A stretch of DNA of 64,000 nt from Dyadobacter pollutisoli (GTDB lineage: Bacteria; Bacteroidota; Bacteroidia; Cytophagales; Spirosomataceae): contig NZ_CP112998.1 in NCBI RefSeq assembly GCF_026625565.1, positions 2,854,501 through 2,918,500 on the forward strand, written 5' to 3'. Of the stretch, positions 8,276 through 17,218 are shown one piece after another. Every line of letters begins with the position of its first letter. Position 1 is the stretch's first letter. Below the pieces are notes generated by a model. It worked only from the letters and a program-made list of their open reading frames with translations. It was not told the origin of the DNA and did no database searches. Made by a program: the position numbers and the translations under genes.

Positions 8276-9340
8276 ATGGATCAATACGCTAATTATACCC
8301 TTCGCGATTTTATACAGGACGAGCATTTCATCCATTGGGTAAAATATCCCGACGCTGAAAGTAACGGATTTTGGGAGTCCGTCAGAACCGCATACCCCGA
8401 TCAGTCTCCTCTTATGGACCAGGCAGTTCACCTTGTGAATGCTTTTTCTACATTCTATCCCGAGGTTCCTGACTCTGAAATTGAAAAAGGACGGCAGGCT
8501 ATTTTGGACCAATACCCGCGTCGCAGAACGCTACCGATCGGCAGGCAACGTATGTATTTATCCGTGGCCGCCTCAGTCATTTTGTTGCTCGGATTCGCGT
8601 TATGGTTCAGATCCGACGTCATTTCCATTCCATTTGCACAAAAACCATTGACCGGCAGCAAAACGGAAATTCATACTGAAAATGAAGGTGTGACGAGTAA
8701 GGTAATTACCCTTCCCGACAGCAGCACGATCACATTGTCGCCAAAAAGCAGTGTCACTTATGAAATGAATGGCAGCGACCGTCGGGTAGTGCATTTGCAG
8801 GGAGAAGCGTTTTTCAGCGTGACCAAGAATGCCCAAAAACCATTTTTTGTCTTTGCCAATGGCCTGATCACCAAGGTACTGGGCACGCGATTCAAAGTAT
8901 CCGCCTATCCCAATGGCGAAGAGGTAAAAGTAGAGGTCACCTCCGGGCGGGTGCGCGTGTACAGCACTGAGACCGGAAAAGACGACCCCGAATCAGGTGG
9001 CTTGACATTAACCCCCAACCAGCAGGCTGTGTACCGAAAAAAGGACTTGCAGCTGACCCGCATGGTCGTGGAGAAGCCGAAAGTGCTGGTTACCGTTGAA
9101 CAACTCAAAACGTATACCTACACCGACACCCCGATTTCAAAGATTTTTGAGGGGTTGGAAGATATCTATGGCATTAAGGTGGTGTACGACCAGGAAAAGT
9201 TTAAAAACTGCCGCTTGAATATGTCACTTTCCGACGAATCGCTTTTTGAAAAGCTTGAATTGATCGGTAAAGTCGTCGAGGCAAGGTATAATATGATAGA
9301 CGGCCAGGTGATATTTATCGGAGACGGATGCAGCGAATAA
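8276..9340 (+). CDS. FecR family anti-sigma factor, 354 aa
   Basis: An inner-membrane anti-sigma/sensor protein. The cytoplasmic N-terminal portion (about 80 residues) should bind the ECF sigma. A single membrane helix lies near residues 86-105. The periplasmic FecR domain (about 125-225) contains the typical segments VITLPDSSTITLSPKSSV, VVHLQGEAFFSVTKN and VLGTRFKVSAY. A C-terminal DUF4974 domain (about 270-350) includes YTYTDTPISKIFEGLEDIYG. It receives the ligand signal from the STN domain of the SusC-like receptor encoded next. It is located between sigma and receptor genes in the standard order. Confidence 0.95.
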   Translation: MDQYANYTLRDFIQDEHFIHWVKYPDAESNGFWESVRTAYPDQSPLMDQAVHLVNAFSTFYPEVPDSEIEKGRQAILDQYPRRRTLPIGRQRMYLSVAASVILLLGFALWFRSDVISIPFAQKPLTGSKTEIHTENEGVTSKVITLPDSSTITLSPKSSVTYEMNGSDRRVVHLQGEAFFSVTKNAQKPFFVFANGLITKVLGTRFKVSAYPNGEEVKVEVTSGRVRVYSTETGKDDPESGGLTLTPNQQAVYRKKDLQLTRMVVEKPKVLVTVEQLKTYTYTDTPISKIFEGLEDIYGIKVVYDQEKFKNCRLNMSLSDESLFEKLELIGKVVEARYNMIDGQVIFIGDGCSE

Positions 9341-9517
9341 TGACTACTCAAACCTAAACCCTTAACCATATATGACAAAACACGAACCTTAAACTTCACA
9401 TTTTCAAAGAATTGAACCGGTAATGCAGCAACACTACCGGTCCGGATTTTCGAGGTAACTGGCAGCAACCAGCGACCATTGTTTTGCATTTCCCAATCAC
9501 AAAACCTGTTTAAATTA

Positions 9518-12500
9518 ATGAACAAAAAATTACTAAATCAAGCCTTTCTGTACCAGCTTATGAAAAGGTCATTATTACAGCTAACCATAGCAGTGATATG
9601 TACGGGAATTTCGCTCGCGCATACGATGAAGGCGCAAAACGTGCTCACCCGGCCAATCAAGATCCACGTCAGGAACCAGTCATTCGACAAAACCCTGCTA
9701 GCGATTGAAAAAAAAGCCAATGTAAAATTTGCATACCGCTCTACCCTGACCAAACCTGATAACAATTTCACCCTGGAATCGTCAGGAGAACAGCTCTCAG
9801 ATCTGTTGGACCGGTTTCTCAGTCCATTGAAAATCAGGTACGAAGTTTCAGGAGAACACATCGTCCTGCGTAAAACCAATCAGCAGGGTGAAATCATCGA
9901 AGCAAGTCAGGTGGAGGCTGAAAGGACCTTAACCGGAACAGTCACCGACGATAAGGCTGAGCCACTTCCGGGTGTCAGCATTATTGTTAAAGGAAGCCAG
10001 AGAGGTACGATCACGGACACGGAAGGAAAATACTCCATTTCGCTGCCAGATGAGAATGTATCACTGGTGTATTCATTTGTCGGCTACCTCAACCAGGAAA
10101 TCGCGATATCGAACCAGACGGTGCTGGACGTTGCATTGAAAGTGGATACCAAAGCGCTGGAAGAAGTGGTCGTGGTAGGTTACGGAACGCAGAAAAAGCG
10201 TGATGTTTCGACGGCTATCTCGTCGGTTTCCAGCCGGGATTTGAAAGACAAACCGATGTCCAACTTTGCCGCGGCGATGGCTGGCAAGATGGCGGGCGTG
10301 AAAATTGCAAATTCAAACACAGCTCCGGGCGGCGGAACGAGCATCCGTATACGTGGCGTGAGCTCTATCAACGCAAGTAACAATCCACTAATTGTAATCG
10401 ATGGTTTTCCGTTGAAAGACGGTTTTAGCAAGGACGAAAACCCATTGAATGGTATCAACGTCGCCGACATTGAATCGATAGAGGTGCTGAAAGACGCTTC
10501 TTCGAGTGCGATCTACGGAACCCAGGCTGCCAATGGTGTTATTCTGATCACCACTAAAAAAGGAAAGAAAGGAAAACCGACATTGAGCATCAATGCGAGC
10601 CGGGGTTTTGACCGGATGATCAATAAAATAGACGTCCTGCATGGCGACGACTTCCTGAAATACCTGGACGATGCACGCGCCAATGCCTACATCGTGGAAG
10701 ACCCCAATTTTGGCACCAATAACCTGGATGCGCCGCAATGGCAGTGGACGGATTCTCCTGAAAAACGCATTGAAAACTGGAAAAAATATTCCAGCAATGC
10801 AGCAGGGATGGCCGCTCCCGGCAACCTTTTCCACCGCTGGATCACGGTTACGGACACCATTTACAAAATGCCTTATGATACCGACTGGCAGGACCTGATC
10901 ACCCGTACGGGTAGCGTCACGGACGTACAGCTTTCGGCATCAGGTGGTACTGATAATGTTAGTTATATGATCTCGGGTGGCTATTTTGGTCAAAAAGGGA
11001 TTGTACTGAATTCGGATTACAACCGTATTTCGTTCCGTGCCAATATCGACCTGAAACTGACCAACCGCATTCGCGCCGGCTTGTTACTGGCCCCTACCCT
11101 GGAAAATTCAAATGTGCTTCCCAATATTGAGGGCGGCAGCAATAATAACCCATTTTACAACGCGGTAGCCATGCCTCCGATCTGGAATCCGACAACGGCT
11201 GACGGCGAACCTGTATTTTATGGAAATACATTACTGGACCCGTGGGATTGGAACTTTGCATTTTACGTGAACCCGCTGCATTTGTTCCGCAAACAGGATG
11301 CTAGACGTAATTTCAAGAATCTCTCGACACTTTACACGGAGATCGACATTATTAAAGGATTGAAATTCAGATCAGAATTCCACACTGAATACCGCTATCG
11401 CGAACGGGATTATTTCAATCCAAGCTCGGTACCGACGGCTTCTGCCACTTTTTCAAGATCGCAGGGTATTAATGAGACCACCAACAGGCTGTACTGGAAC
11501 TCTCAGAATTTCCTGACTTTCCAGCGTGAATTTGGGAAACATTCGGTGAGCGCGGTTGCGGGTTATTCTATCGAAGAATCGAAATACCGGGATGCCTATA
11601 TGATGAAATACGATTACCCAACTGATCTTATCCCGACATTAAATCAGGCGATCACGGTTCAGAATGCACAAACCGACGCGAGGACAAACCGGTACAGTGA
11701 GGCAATGATCGGAAGTTTTGGAAGGGTGATGTACAATTTTGCCGGAAAGTATTACCTGACAGGAAGTATCCGTCGCGACGGCTCCTCAAAATTTGGAGCT
11801 GACAAGAAATGGGGTGTATTTCCCTCCGTGTCCACGGCCTGGCGTATTTCGGATGAGCCATTCTTCAAGCCATTTCAACGCTTCATCAACGACCTGAAAA
11901 TCCGTGGAGGCTGGGGTATTATTGGAAACGCCGGAATCAGTAACTATCTGGCTTTGAGCACACTGAATTCATCTTCTTATGTACTCGGCAGTGGTTCAAC
12001 GGTATCACCTTCCTATACCGAAGGCAAAATCGCGAATTCAAACCTCGGCTGGGAAGAAACGACTGACTGGGGCGCAGGAGTTGATGCTGAATTACTGAAC
12101 AGCCGCATCTCCCTCAGTGTCGATTATTTTTACCGTCATACCCAAAACATGCTTTTCAGAATGCCGCTTCCGGTGATCACCGGCTTCGGTGACTACATGG
12201 CAAATATTGGTGCAATGCGTAACCGTGGTTTTGAGTATTCCATCACCACACGCAATCTGGTAGGCGCGCTAAAATGGACGACGAACGCAAACTTGTCATA
12301 TTATCGCAACCGCGTACTGGACATTGGAGCCGACAAACGCCCGTTGCTGAATAATGACGGCTATACCACGGAAGGAAGGCCCATTGCTGGAATTTACGGG
12401 GCCAGTTACCTGGGGCCATACCGTGACTGGGAAGATGTAAAAAACTCCCCGATCGTGAATGCTAATAATCCTAGCTGGCGGTTCAGATCCAGTCCTGGAA

Positions 12501-13078
12501 CTCCCAAGCTGGCCGACGTGAACGGCGACGGGATCATCGATGCGAGCGACAACACGATCATTGGTTCGGCAATCCCTGATTTTGTTTGGGGTTTGACCAA
12601 CTCGTTCGAATATAAAGGCATAGACCTCACTGTTCAGGTTAACGGTACGCAAGGCGGAGATATTTCGATGCGTCAGATGGAAGGCATTTATGGAAGAGGT
12701 ACCGGCCAAAACAACACGACGGTTGACTACTATCAGAACTATTGGACACCCACCAATCCGGATGCCAAGTACACCGCGCCAAGCCGCAAATCGTATGACG
12801 GTACCAACCTCAGCGGATCGCTTTTGTACAAAGGAACTTTCGTAAACTTCCAGAACATTGCTCTGGGATATACGCTGCCCCAGGAATTGGTTGCCAAGTT
12901 AAACCTGGCTAGGGTAAGGCTATATGCGACGGCGATCAATGCGTTTTACTTCACCAAGTTCCCGGGATACAACCCTGAGGCTAATGCGCAAGGCGACAAT
13001 TCACTCTCGCAGGGAATCAACCGGGATTCCTACCCCATGTCCAGGTCGATCTCGTTCGGTGTGAACTTAACTTTCTAA
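9518..13078 (+). CDS. SusC/RagA family TonB-dependent outer-membrane receptor with STN domain (1186 aa)
   Basis: A TonB-dependent transporter that takes up oligosaccharides, peptides or other large nutrients together with the SusD partner. I chose ATG 9518 (MNKKLLNQAF), since the upstream 39 bases give no leader-like residues. Domains in order: a leader ending near HTMKAQN, a Secretin/TonB N-terminal (STN) domain (about residues 45-105), a carboxypeptidase-like regulatory domain (about 125-200, GTVTDDKAEPLPGVSIIVKG), a TonB-box segment EEVVVVGYGTQKKRD, a plug with SIRIRGVSSINASNNPLIVI, and a 22-strand barrel ending SISFGVNLTF. The STN domain means the receptor also signals to FecR. The substrate is not evident from sequence. 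Confidence 0.97.
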   Translation: MNKKLLNQAFLYQLMKRSLLQLTIAVICTGISLAHTMKAQNVLTRPIKIHVRNQSFDKTLLAIEKKANVKFAYRSTLTKPDNNFTLESSGEQLSDLLDRFLSPLKIRYEVSGEHIVLRKTNQQGEIIEASQVEAERTLTGTVTDDKAEPLPGVSIIVKGSQRGTITDTEGKYSISLPDENVSLVYSFVGYLNQEIAISNQTVLDVALKVDTKALEEVVVVGYGTQKKRDVSTAISSVSSRDLKDKPMSNFAAAMAGKMAGVKIANSNTAPGGGTSIRIRGVSSINASNNPLIVIDGFPLKDGFSKDENPLNGINVADIESIEVLKDASSSAIYGTQAANGVILITTKKGKKGKPTLSINASRGFDRMINKIDVLHGDDFLKYLDDARANAYIVEDPNFGTNNLDAPQWQWTDSPEKRIENWKKYSSNAAGMAAPGNLFHRWITVTDTIYKMPYDTDWQDLITRTGSVTDVQLSASGGTDNVSYMISGGYFGQKGIVLNSDYNRISFRANIDLKLTNRIRAGLLLAPTLENSNVLPNIEGGSNNNPFYNAVAMPPIWNPTTADGEPVFYGNTLLDPWDWNFAFYVNPLHLFRKQDARRNFKNLSTLYTEIDIIKGLKFRSEFHTEYRYRERDYFNPSSVPTASATFSRSQGINETTNRLYWNSQNFLTFQREFGKHSVSAVAGYSIEESKYRDAYMMKYDYPTDLIPTLNQAITVQNAQTDARTNRYSEAMIGSFGRVMYNFAGKYYLTGSIRRDGSSKFGADKKWGVFPSVSTAWRISDEPFFKPFQRFINDLKIRGGWGIIGNAGISNYLALSTLNSSSYVLGSGSTVSPSYTEGKIANSNLGWEETTDWGAGVDAELLNSRISLSVDYFYRHTQNMLFRMPLPVITGFGDYMANIGAMRNRGFEYSITTRNLVGALKWTTNANLSYYRNRVLDIGADKRPLLNNDGYTTEGRPIAGIYGASYLGPYRDWEDVKNSPIVNANNPSWRFRSSPGTPKLADVNGDGIIDASDNTIIGSAIPDFVWGLTNSFEYKGIDLTVQVNGTQGGDISMRQMEGIYGRGTGQNNTTVDYYQNYWTPTNPDAKYTAPSRKSYDGTNLSGSLLYKGTFVNFQNIALGYTLPQELVAKLNLARVRLYATAINAFYFTKFPGYNPEANAQGDNSLSQGINRDSYPMSRSISFGVNLTF

Positions 13079-13091
13079 CTCAGACATCAAA

Positions 13092-14552
13092 ATGAAGCAT
13101 ATATTTTTAGTTTTTATAGCCGCGATTTTATTCGTTTCCTGCTCGGAAGATTTTCTCGACAGGCAGCCTGAGGACACACTTTCGCCAGGAGCATTTTACC
13201 GTAACCCGGCCGAGATGAAAACCGGGCTTGTAGGAATTTACAAAGTCCTGCAAAGCATTTACAATCAAAATGACCTTCCACTCATTCCCGAACTGATGTC
13301 GGATGATGGAAAAGACCGCTTCCGCACGGACGTTTGGCAGACCTTCAAGAAGACCAACGGAAACTCGCAGGCAGGCATATGGAATAACAATTTCAAGATG
13401 ATTGCCAATGCCAACACACTCATTGCGATCATGGCGGCTTATGTGCCCAAAAATGCAGATGAAGAGAAGACGATCAATGCTTACAAAGCAGAAGCGTCAT
13501 TCCTGCGTGCATTGGGCTATTTCAATCTGGTGCGAATCTACGGTGCAGTTCCGCTGGTTTCGGAACCGTTCACCGATCTTTCCAAAGCATTTGGCATCGG
13601 AAGAACGCCGGTAGCCGATGTTTACAGCAAACTGATCGTTCCAGACCTGGAATTCGCGGCGGCCAACTGTTTAAAAAAATCAGAGTTGAAAGGCGAGGAA
13701 GCCCGGGCTTCGAAAGGTGCTGCATTGACGATGCTGGGAAAGGTATATCTGACTTTGAACAACCATGCGAAAGCCGCGGAAGCGCTGAAAAAGCTGATTG
13801 TGGATAATGAGGCAGGTTCATACTCACTTTTACCCAATTACAGCGATGTGTTTTTGGCAACAAACAAATTTCACAATGAATCCATTTTCGAGGTGAACTT
13901 CAACATTGCTGCTGGCCAGCCCAGCTACTTTTTCAGGTGGGTCAATAATGATGTGGGGCTGATCTGGGGAGTTGCCGGTGCATCCAACCTTTTGATCGAG
14001 CATAATCTGATGCGGGAGTTTGTAAATACCGGAGAAACAGTTCGCTACAAAACCACTATCGACTCCGGCTACATTGCCTCCAGTACGATCCCGATCCAGG
14101 CATGGGTGATCAAACACTCCCCCGCCCCGGCACAGCTGAAACCTTACAATAATACTGGTACCGACAACAATTATGTCATAACCCGCTACGCAGACGCACT
14201 TTTAATGTATGCCGAAGCATTGATGGTTTTGGGTAAAAAGGACGAAGCCGTTACCTACGTGAACATGGTCCGCGCACGGGCAAAAGTTCCCGCCATTACA
14301 GCCGCCAAACTCGACATTGACGCAATCCTGCATGAAAGAAGAATGGAGCTGGCATTTGAAGGACACCGGTACTTTGACCTGGTACGAACTGGAAAGGCCG
14401 TGGAAGTACTCACCAAAGCCATCATGACACCTATTGACTATGATACAAATATCGCCATATCAGGACCGATCCCGGAAGAGCAGCTGCTACTGCCCATTCC
14501 TGTAGGTGAAATTGAGAAAGACCAGACATTACCTCAGAATCCAGGTTATTAA
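13092..14552 (+). CDS. SusD/RagB family nutrient-binding outer-membrane lipoprotein, 486 aa
   Basis: The surface lipoprotein that forms a lid over the SusC barrel and captures substrate. It has a lipoprotein leader with lipobox LFVSC, the N-terminal SusD-like motif EDFLDRQPEDTLSPGAFYRN, TPR-like helices (AEASFLRALGYFNLVRIYG, a hallmark SusD segment), and the C-terminal RagB/SusD pattern ending with the motif HERRMELAFEGHRYFDLVR and IPVGEIEKDQTLPQNPGY. The length is normal. It lies 13 bases after susC, so the two are co-transcribed. Confidence 0.97.
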   Translation: MKHIFLVFIAAILFVSCSEDFLDRQPEDTLSPGAFYRNPAEMKTGLVGIYKVLQSIYNQNDLPLIPELMSDDGKDRFRTDVWQTFKKTNGNSQAGIWNNNFKMIANANTLIAIMAAYVPKNADEEKTINAYKAEASFLRALGYFNLVRIYGAVPLVSEPFTDLSKAFGIGRTPVADVYSKLIVPDLEFAAANCLKKSELKGEEARASKGAALTMLGKVYLTLNNHAKAAEALKKLIVDNEAGSYSLLPNYSDVFLATNKFHNESIFEVNFNIAAGQPSYFFRWVNNDVGLIWGVAGASNLLIEHNLMREFVNTGETVRYKTTIDSGYIASSTIPIQAWVIKHSPAPAQLKPYNNTGTDNNYVITRYADALLMYAEALMVLGKKDEAVTYVNMVRARAKVPAITAAKLDIDAILHERRMELAFEGHRYFDLVRTGKAVEVLTKAIMTPIDYDTNIAISGPIPEEQLLLPIPVGEIEKDQTLPQNPGY

Positions 14553-14574
14553 TATGTTAATTGAAATGACGAAA

Positions 14575-15090
14575 ATGAAAAATATATTCTCCAAAATTAC
14601 CATTGGGATGTTCGCGGGAATGCTGTTCACATCCTGTCTTAAAGAAGACATTGTGGCGACCCCATCGCTGAACGGCGTCAAATTCTACATTACTACCGCC
14701 GAAGGAAAAGACTCGCTGGTACCTCAGCCGGTGAAAGGGAAATCGGTGAAGATCGTGGTGGATACCGATGCCGATATGTGTTCGGTGTGGCCGGGCGGAA
14801 CCCGGGAGATCATGAAGAAAAAGATCAGTACCGACGGCGGCGCGACCTTCGCCGACTCCGTTGACATGTTCAACCACCCGGTGCTGGTCAAAAGCGATCT
14901 CTATTCCGATTATGGTTTGGTAGGTGCCAAAGGCCTTAAAACCACCCTGTCGAGCGAAGGCTGGTACTGTACTTACACCTATCCCAAAGCCGGGGAATTC
15001 AATCTGGTAGTGGTAGTGACCAATCACGGCTATAACACAAACGACTTCAAGCTGGCGGTCGTCGAGGTAGGAAAACTGCAGGTGAAATAA
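14575..15090 (+). CDS. Lipoprotein of unknown function at the end of the SusCD operon (171 aa)
   Basis: A small exported lipoprotein: MKNIFSKITIGMFAGMLFTS precedes the acylated cysteine (residue 21). An alternative ATG at 14554, directly after the susD stop, would add seven residues. The mature part is beta-rich with no cysteines beyond the lipid anchor. It ends in a segment (YTYPKAGEFNLVVVVTNHGY) that looks like the last strands of an immunoglobulin/PKD-like fold. Its place right after susD suggests an accessory surface glycan- or ligand-binding protein, like SusE/SusF, but I do not recognise the family. The operon ends with a strong terminator just downstream. Confidence 0.75.
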   Translation: MKNIFSKITIGMFAGMLFTSCLKEDIVATPSLNGVKFYITTAEGKDSLVPQPVKGKSVKIVVDTDADMCSVWPGGTREIMKKKISTDGGATFADSVDMFNHPVLVKSDLYSDYGLVGAKGLKTTLSSEGWYCTYTYPKAGEFNLVVVVTNHGYNTNDFKLAVVEVGKLQVK

Positions 15091-15114
15091 ATAAAGGTTA
15101 CCATTTAGGTTAGA

Positions 15115-15146
15115 AGCCCTTTGCAGATTGCGAAGGGCTTTCTTTT
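15115..15146 (+). terminator. Intrinsic terminator of the SusCD operon
   Basis: A 10-bp stem (AGCCCTTTGC with GCGAAGGGCT, one G-T pair) encloses an AGATT loop and is followed by TTTCTTTT. It lies 25 bases past the last stop codon of the operon. Confidence 0.9.
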
Positions 15147-15227
15147 ATTTCCTATCTATATTAGGAACAATTCTAAATTTTATCCTAGATTCTAAAAATT
15201 TAGTTTTATCCATCGAATACGTTTTCA

Positions 15228-15266
15228 GGCTTTGTAATTTTGAGTTAAGCACAAAATTACAAAGCC
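15228..15266. promoter_or_regulatory. Perfect 15-bp inverted repeat abutting the start codon of the RHH gene
   Basis: Arms at 15228-15242 (GGCTTTGTAATTTTG) and 15252-15266 are exact reverse complements with a 9-base spacer; the last base of the repeat is immediately followed by the ATG. The left arm contains TAATTTTG (15235-15242), matching the Bacteroidota -7 box TAnnTTTG. If that is the promoter, the repeat overlaps the -7 region and the transcription start. This fits an autorepression operator for the ribbon-helix-helix protein encoded downstream. A hairpin hiding the ribosome site is the alternative. No clear -33 TTTG is seen. Confidence 0.65.
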
Positions 15267-15770
15267 ATGACACCGCCGAAAAGGTACCGAAAACACGTTG
15301 CCTTGACCGATTTACAAAGCAGGCGATTAACTGAATTGAGCGAGTTTGATGGGACAGACCCCATGGAGCACGCCAAAAGAGCCATTGACGAATATCTTCA
15401 AAAGCAAAAGCTGGACTTCACGCCTCCTAAGGAAAATGATATCCGGGCTGAGTTCAGGGACCATTCCGGCGACGCCAATGTGCAGGGGGCTTTCTGGGTT
15501 TCGGGCACTGTCGACAAATATGAATTTTCAGCGCTGATCCTGAAATTGCCTTCCAAATTAGGCCTCGACAGGGGAAAAATATCCAAAGTTGCTATCTGGG
15601 ATCCCGAGGTGCTGAAGAATACCGGCAACTTCATCGGCTCCTGCATTGTCAACTACGACCGGGGCTGGGACATTAAACCAAGCAAAATCGCCGAGCCCTA
15701 CTTCAACAAAGTAAAAGCCCTGCTGGTACAATCAGCAGAGCAATTTATTAAGAACAGATTTTTGAGGTAG
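15267..15770 (+). CDS. Ribbon-helix-helix (CopG-like) N-terminal domain protein with unknown C-terminal domain, 167 aa
   Basis: Residues 1-48 look like a CopG/Arc ribbon-helix-helix domain: a short basic strand (RKHVALT) is followed by two helices (DLQSRRLTELSEF and MEHAKRAIDEYLQKQ). The remainder (about 55-167) is a compact mixed domain with VSGTVDKYEFSALILKLPSK and NYDRGWDIKPSKIAEPYF; I do not recognise it. Antitoxin-like or autoregulatory DNA binding is plausible, because a perfect inverted repeat ends exactly at the ATG. No toxin gene is adjacent on the same strand. The gene stands alone between the SusCD terminator and a convergent hydrolase gene. Confidence 0.72.
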   Translation: MTPPKRYRKHVALTDLQSRRLTELSEFDGTDPMEHAKRAIDEYLQKQKLDFTPPKENDIRAEFRDHSGDANVQGAFWVSGTVDKYEFSALILKLPSKLGLDRGKISKVAIWDPEVLKNTGNFIGSCIVNYDRGWDIKPSKIAEPYFNKVKALLVQSAEQFIKNRFLR

Positions 15771-15783
15771 ATAGGGGCTGATC

Positions 15784-16509
15784 TTACAATTTCCTGAGCT
15801 TAATGTTGCGGTACCACACAGTGCTGCCCCAGTCCTGCAGGCCGATCCTTCCTGAGTAAGAACCTTTGCCGATAGGAGCCGCTTTCAATCCGCTGTTGGC
15901 GATTTTTTGTTTCCAGTCCGTGCCAGCCAGGTCGTGTTCCTGTACCATAAATTCGTTTTGGTACACGGTCAGCTTGTTCTTTTTGATGATAAAATGGATC
16001 TTGTTCCATTCACCTTCGGGGTTACCCTCCCGCAGACGCGCATTGGCAACGCCGAAAAAATCGCTCGCGCGGTGCGTGTTTTCCTTGGCGCCTTCGTAGA
16101 TCTTGTCGTCGATTACCTGCAATTCCAGGCCAGTGTCGTGCATATTTTTGTACTTAGGCGCTTCATTCACGAAGAAAAAGATACCACTGTTCGCATACTT
16201 GCTCACTTTCCATTCCGCCTTAAATTCAAAATCGCCATTGATCACATCATCGATCACAATGTCGCCGCCATTCTTTGCCTTGTTGCCCGCTCTTTCCGGA
16301 ACATTTAATTTGATAGCGCCCTGTTCGATAATCCAGGCCGATCCAACACCCGTGCCTCCATAAGCGTGCCAGCCTTTAAAATCCTTTCCATCGAACAAAA
16401 GCTTCCAGCCATCCTTCTTTTCAGCGGCGGAAAGTGTATTGAGACTCTGTGAATTGGATTTTACAACAACGAGGGTCAAAAGCAGGACAAAAAAGGAAAA
16501 TCTTATCAT
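15784..16509 (-). CDS. DUF1080 family (3-keto-disaccharide hydrolase-like) secreted protein, 241 aa
   Basis: A secreted concanavalin-like lectin/glucanase fold protein of the DUF1080 family, members of which hydrolyse 3-keto-glycosides. A Sec leader (about residues 1-20) precedes the family motif GWKLLFDGKDFKGWHAYGG, followed by WKVSKYANSGIFFFV, NTHRASDFFGV and GRIGLQDWGSTVWYRNIKL at the C-terminus. The length is normal for a single-domain member. It is convergent with the RHH gene (13 bases apart) and has its own upstream region. In related bacteria such genes accompany Gfo/Idh/MocA oxidoreductases and sugar isomerases, both of which occur elsewhere in this window. Confidence 0.92.
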   Translation of the reverse strand: MIRFSFFVLLLTLVVVKSNSQSLNTLSAAEKKDGWKLLFDGKDFKGWHAYGGTGVGSAWIIEQGAIKLNVPERAGNKAKNGGDIVIDDVINGDFEFKAEWKVSKYANSGIFFFVNEAPKYKNMHDTGLELQVIDDKIYEGAKENTHRASDFFGVANARLREGNPEGEWNKIHFIIKKNKLTVYQNEFMVQEHDLAGTDWKQKIANSGLKAAPIGKGSYSGRIGLQDWGSTVWYRNIKLRKL

Positions 16510-16618
16510 GTGATGCGGTGAGGTTATATTTCAAACTATCACAAGCATTCGCGAGTCAAAAAATACTGTTGAATCTTGAAAAAGTATCAGCTGTCCCGAT
16601 CTGATGCCTCGGGGTCTC

Positions 16619-17218
16619 TTACTTTCTAACCTTCACTTGCATACCAACCGGGCGATTGGGTTTCCCTGTCGGGGCCGCTACCCCCAACTTCGACAGGATC
16701 ACGTCGCTCACATCACCACTTTGGTCATGCGCATAAAGTAGGAATGGCCGCGATTCACCGCCAGCCTCATCCTCATGCAGCCTGACTATGCAGGTAAAAC
16801 TCTGTTCCTTCGCGTGGTTCTCGATCACCTGTCTGACGCGTTGCTGGATCGGCCCGAATTTCTTCGAATACTGCGTCTTTACATCGTTTTCCGCATTCGC
16901 CTGAAATTCCTGGATCGACCTTTGGAGGTTTTCCAGCTCGGTGGCCTTGTCTTTCTGAATGGGTTCGGATACGCCATCTTTCACCGCTTTCTGATAGCTT
17001 TCGAGTTTCTGCTGATAGCTCGTCATTTTCTCATTCAGCAGGTTCTGGTATTGCAGGGAAGTCGCTTCGATTTCTTTCATAAAAGCCTTGTAGGCAGGCA
17101 GGTTATCATAAACATAACCAATGTCTACATAGCCAATTTTGATATTCTGGCCATAGCTTTCTGAGGTTGACAGCGTTTGAAGCAGCAACAGGGTAATCAA
17201 AAACAAACAGTACTTCAT
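16619..17218 (-). CDS. OmpH/Skp-like periplasmic protein, 199 aa
   Basis: A Sec leader (MKYCLFLITLLLLQTL...) is followed by the Skp/OmpH signature IKIGYVDIGYVYDNLPAYK. A long alpha-helical coiled-coil arm (about residues 45-125) is rich in Gln, Glu and Lys. Skp proteins are trimeric chaperones whose arms hold unfolded outer-membrane proteins. The C-terminal third (ESFTCIVRLHEDEAG-like region to the end) is longer than in Escherichia coli Skp (about 160 aa). Its ATG overlaps the stop of the upstream M56 gene by 4 bases, so it belongs to the blaI-M56 operon, an unusual place for an OmpH protein. Confidence 0.82.
   Translation of the reverse strand: MKYCLFLITLLLLQTLSTSESYGQNIKIGYVDIGYVYDNLPAYKAFMKEIEATSLQYQNLLNEKMTSYQQKLESYQKAVKDGVSEPIQKDKATELENLQRSIQEFQANAENDVKTQYSKKFGPIQQRVRQVIENHAKEQSFTCIVRLHEDEAGGESRPFLLYAHDQSGDVSDVILSKLGVAAPTGKPNRPVGMQVKVRK

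Noticed and set aside
16510..16618. Possible terminator after the ompH-like gene (CCCGA/TCGGG stem).
   Set aside because: The stem is only five base pairs with a nine-base loop, and the T-run is too far away.
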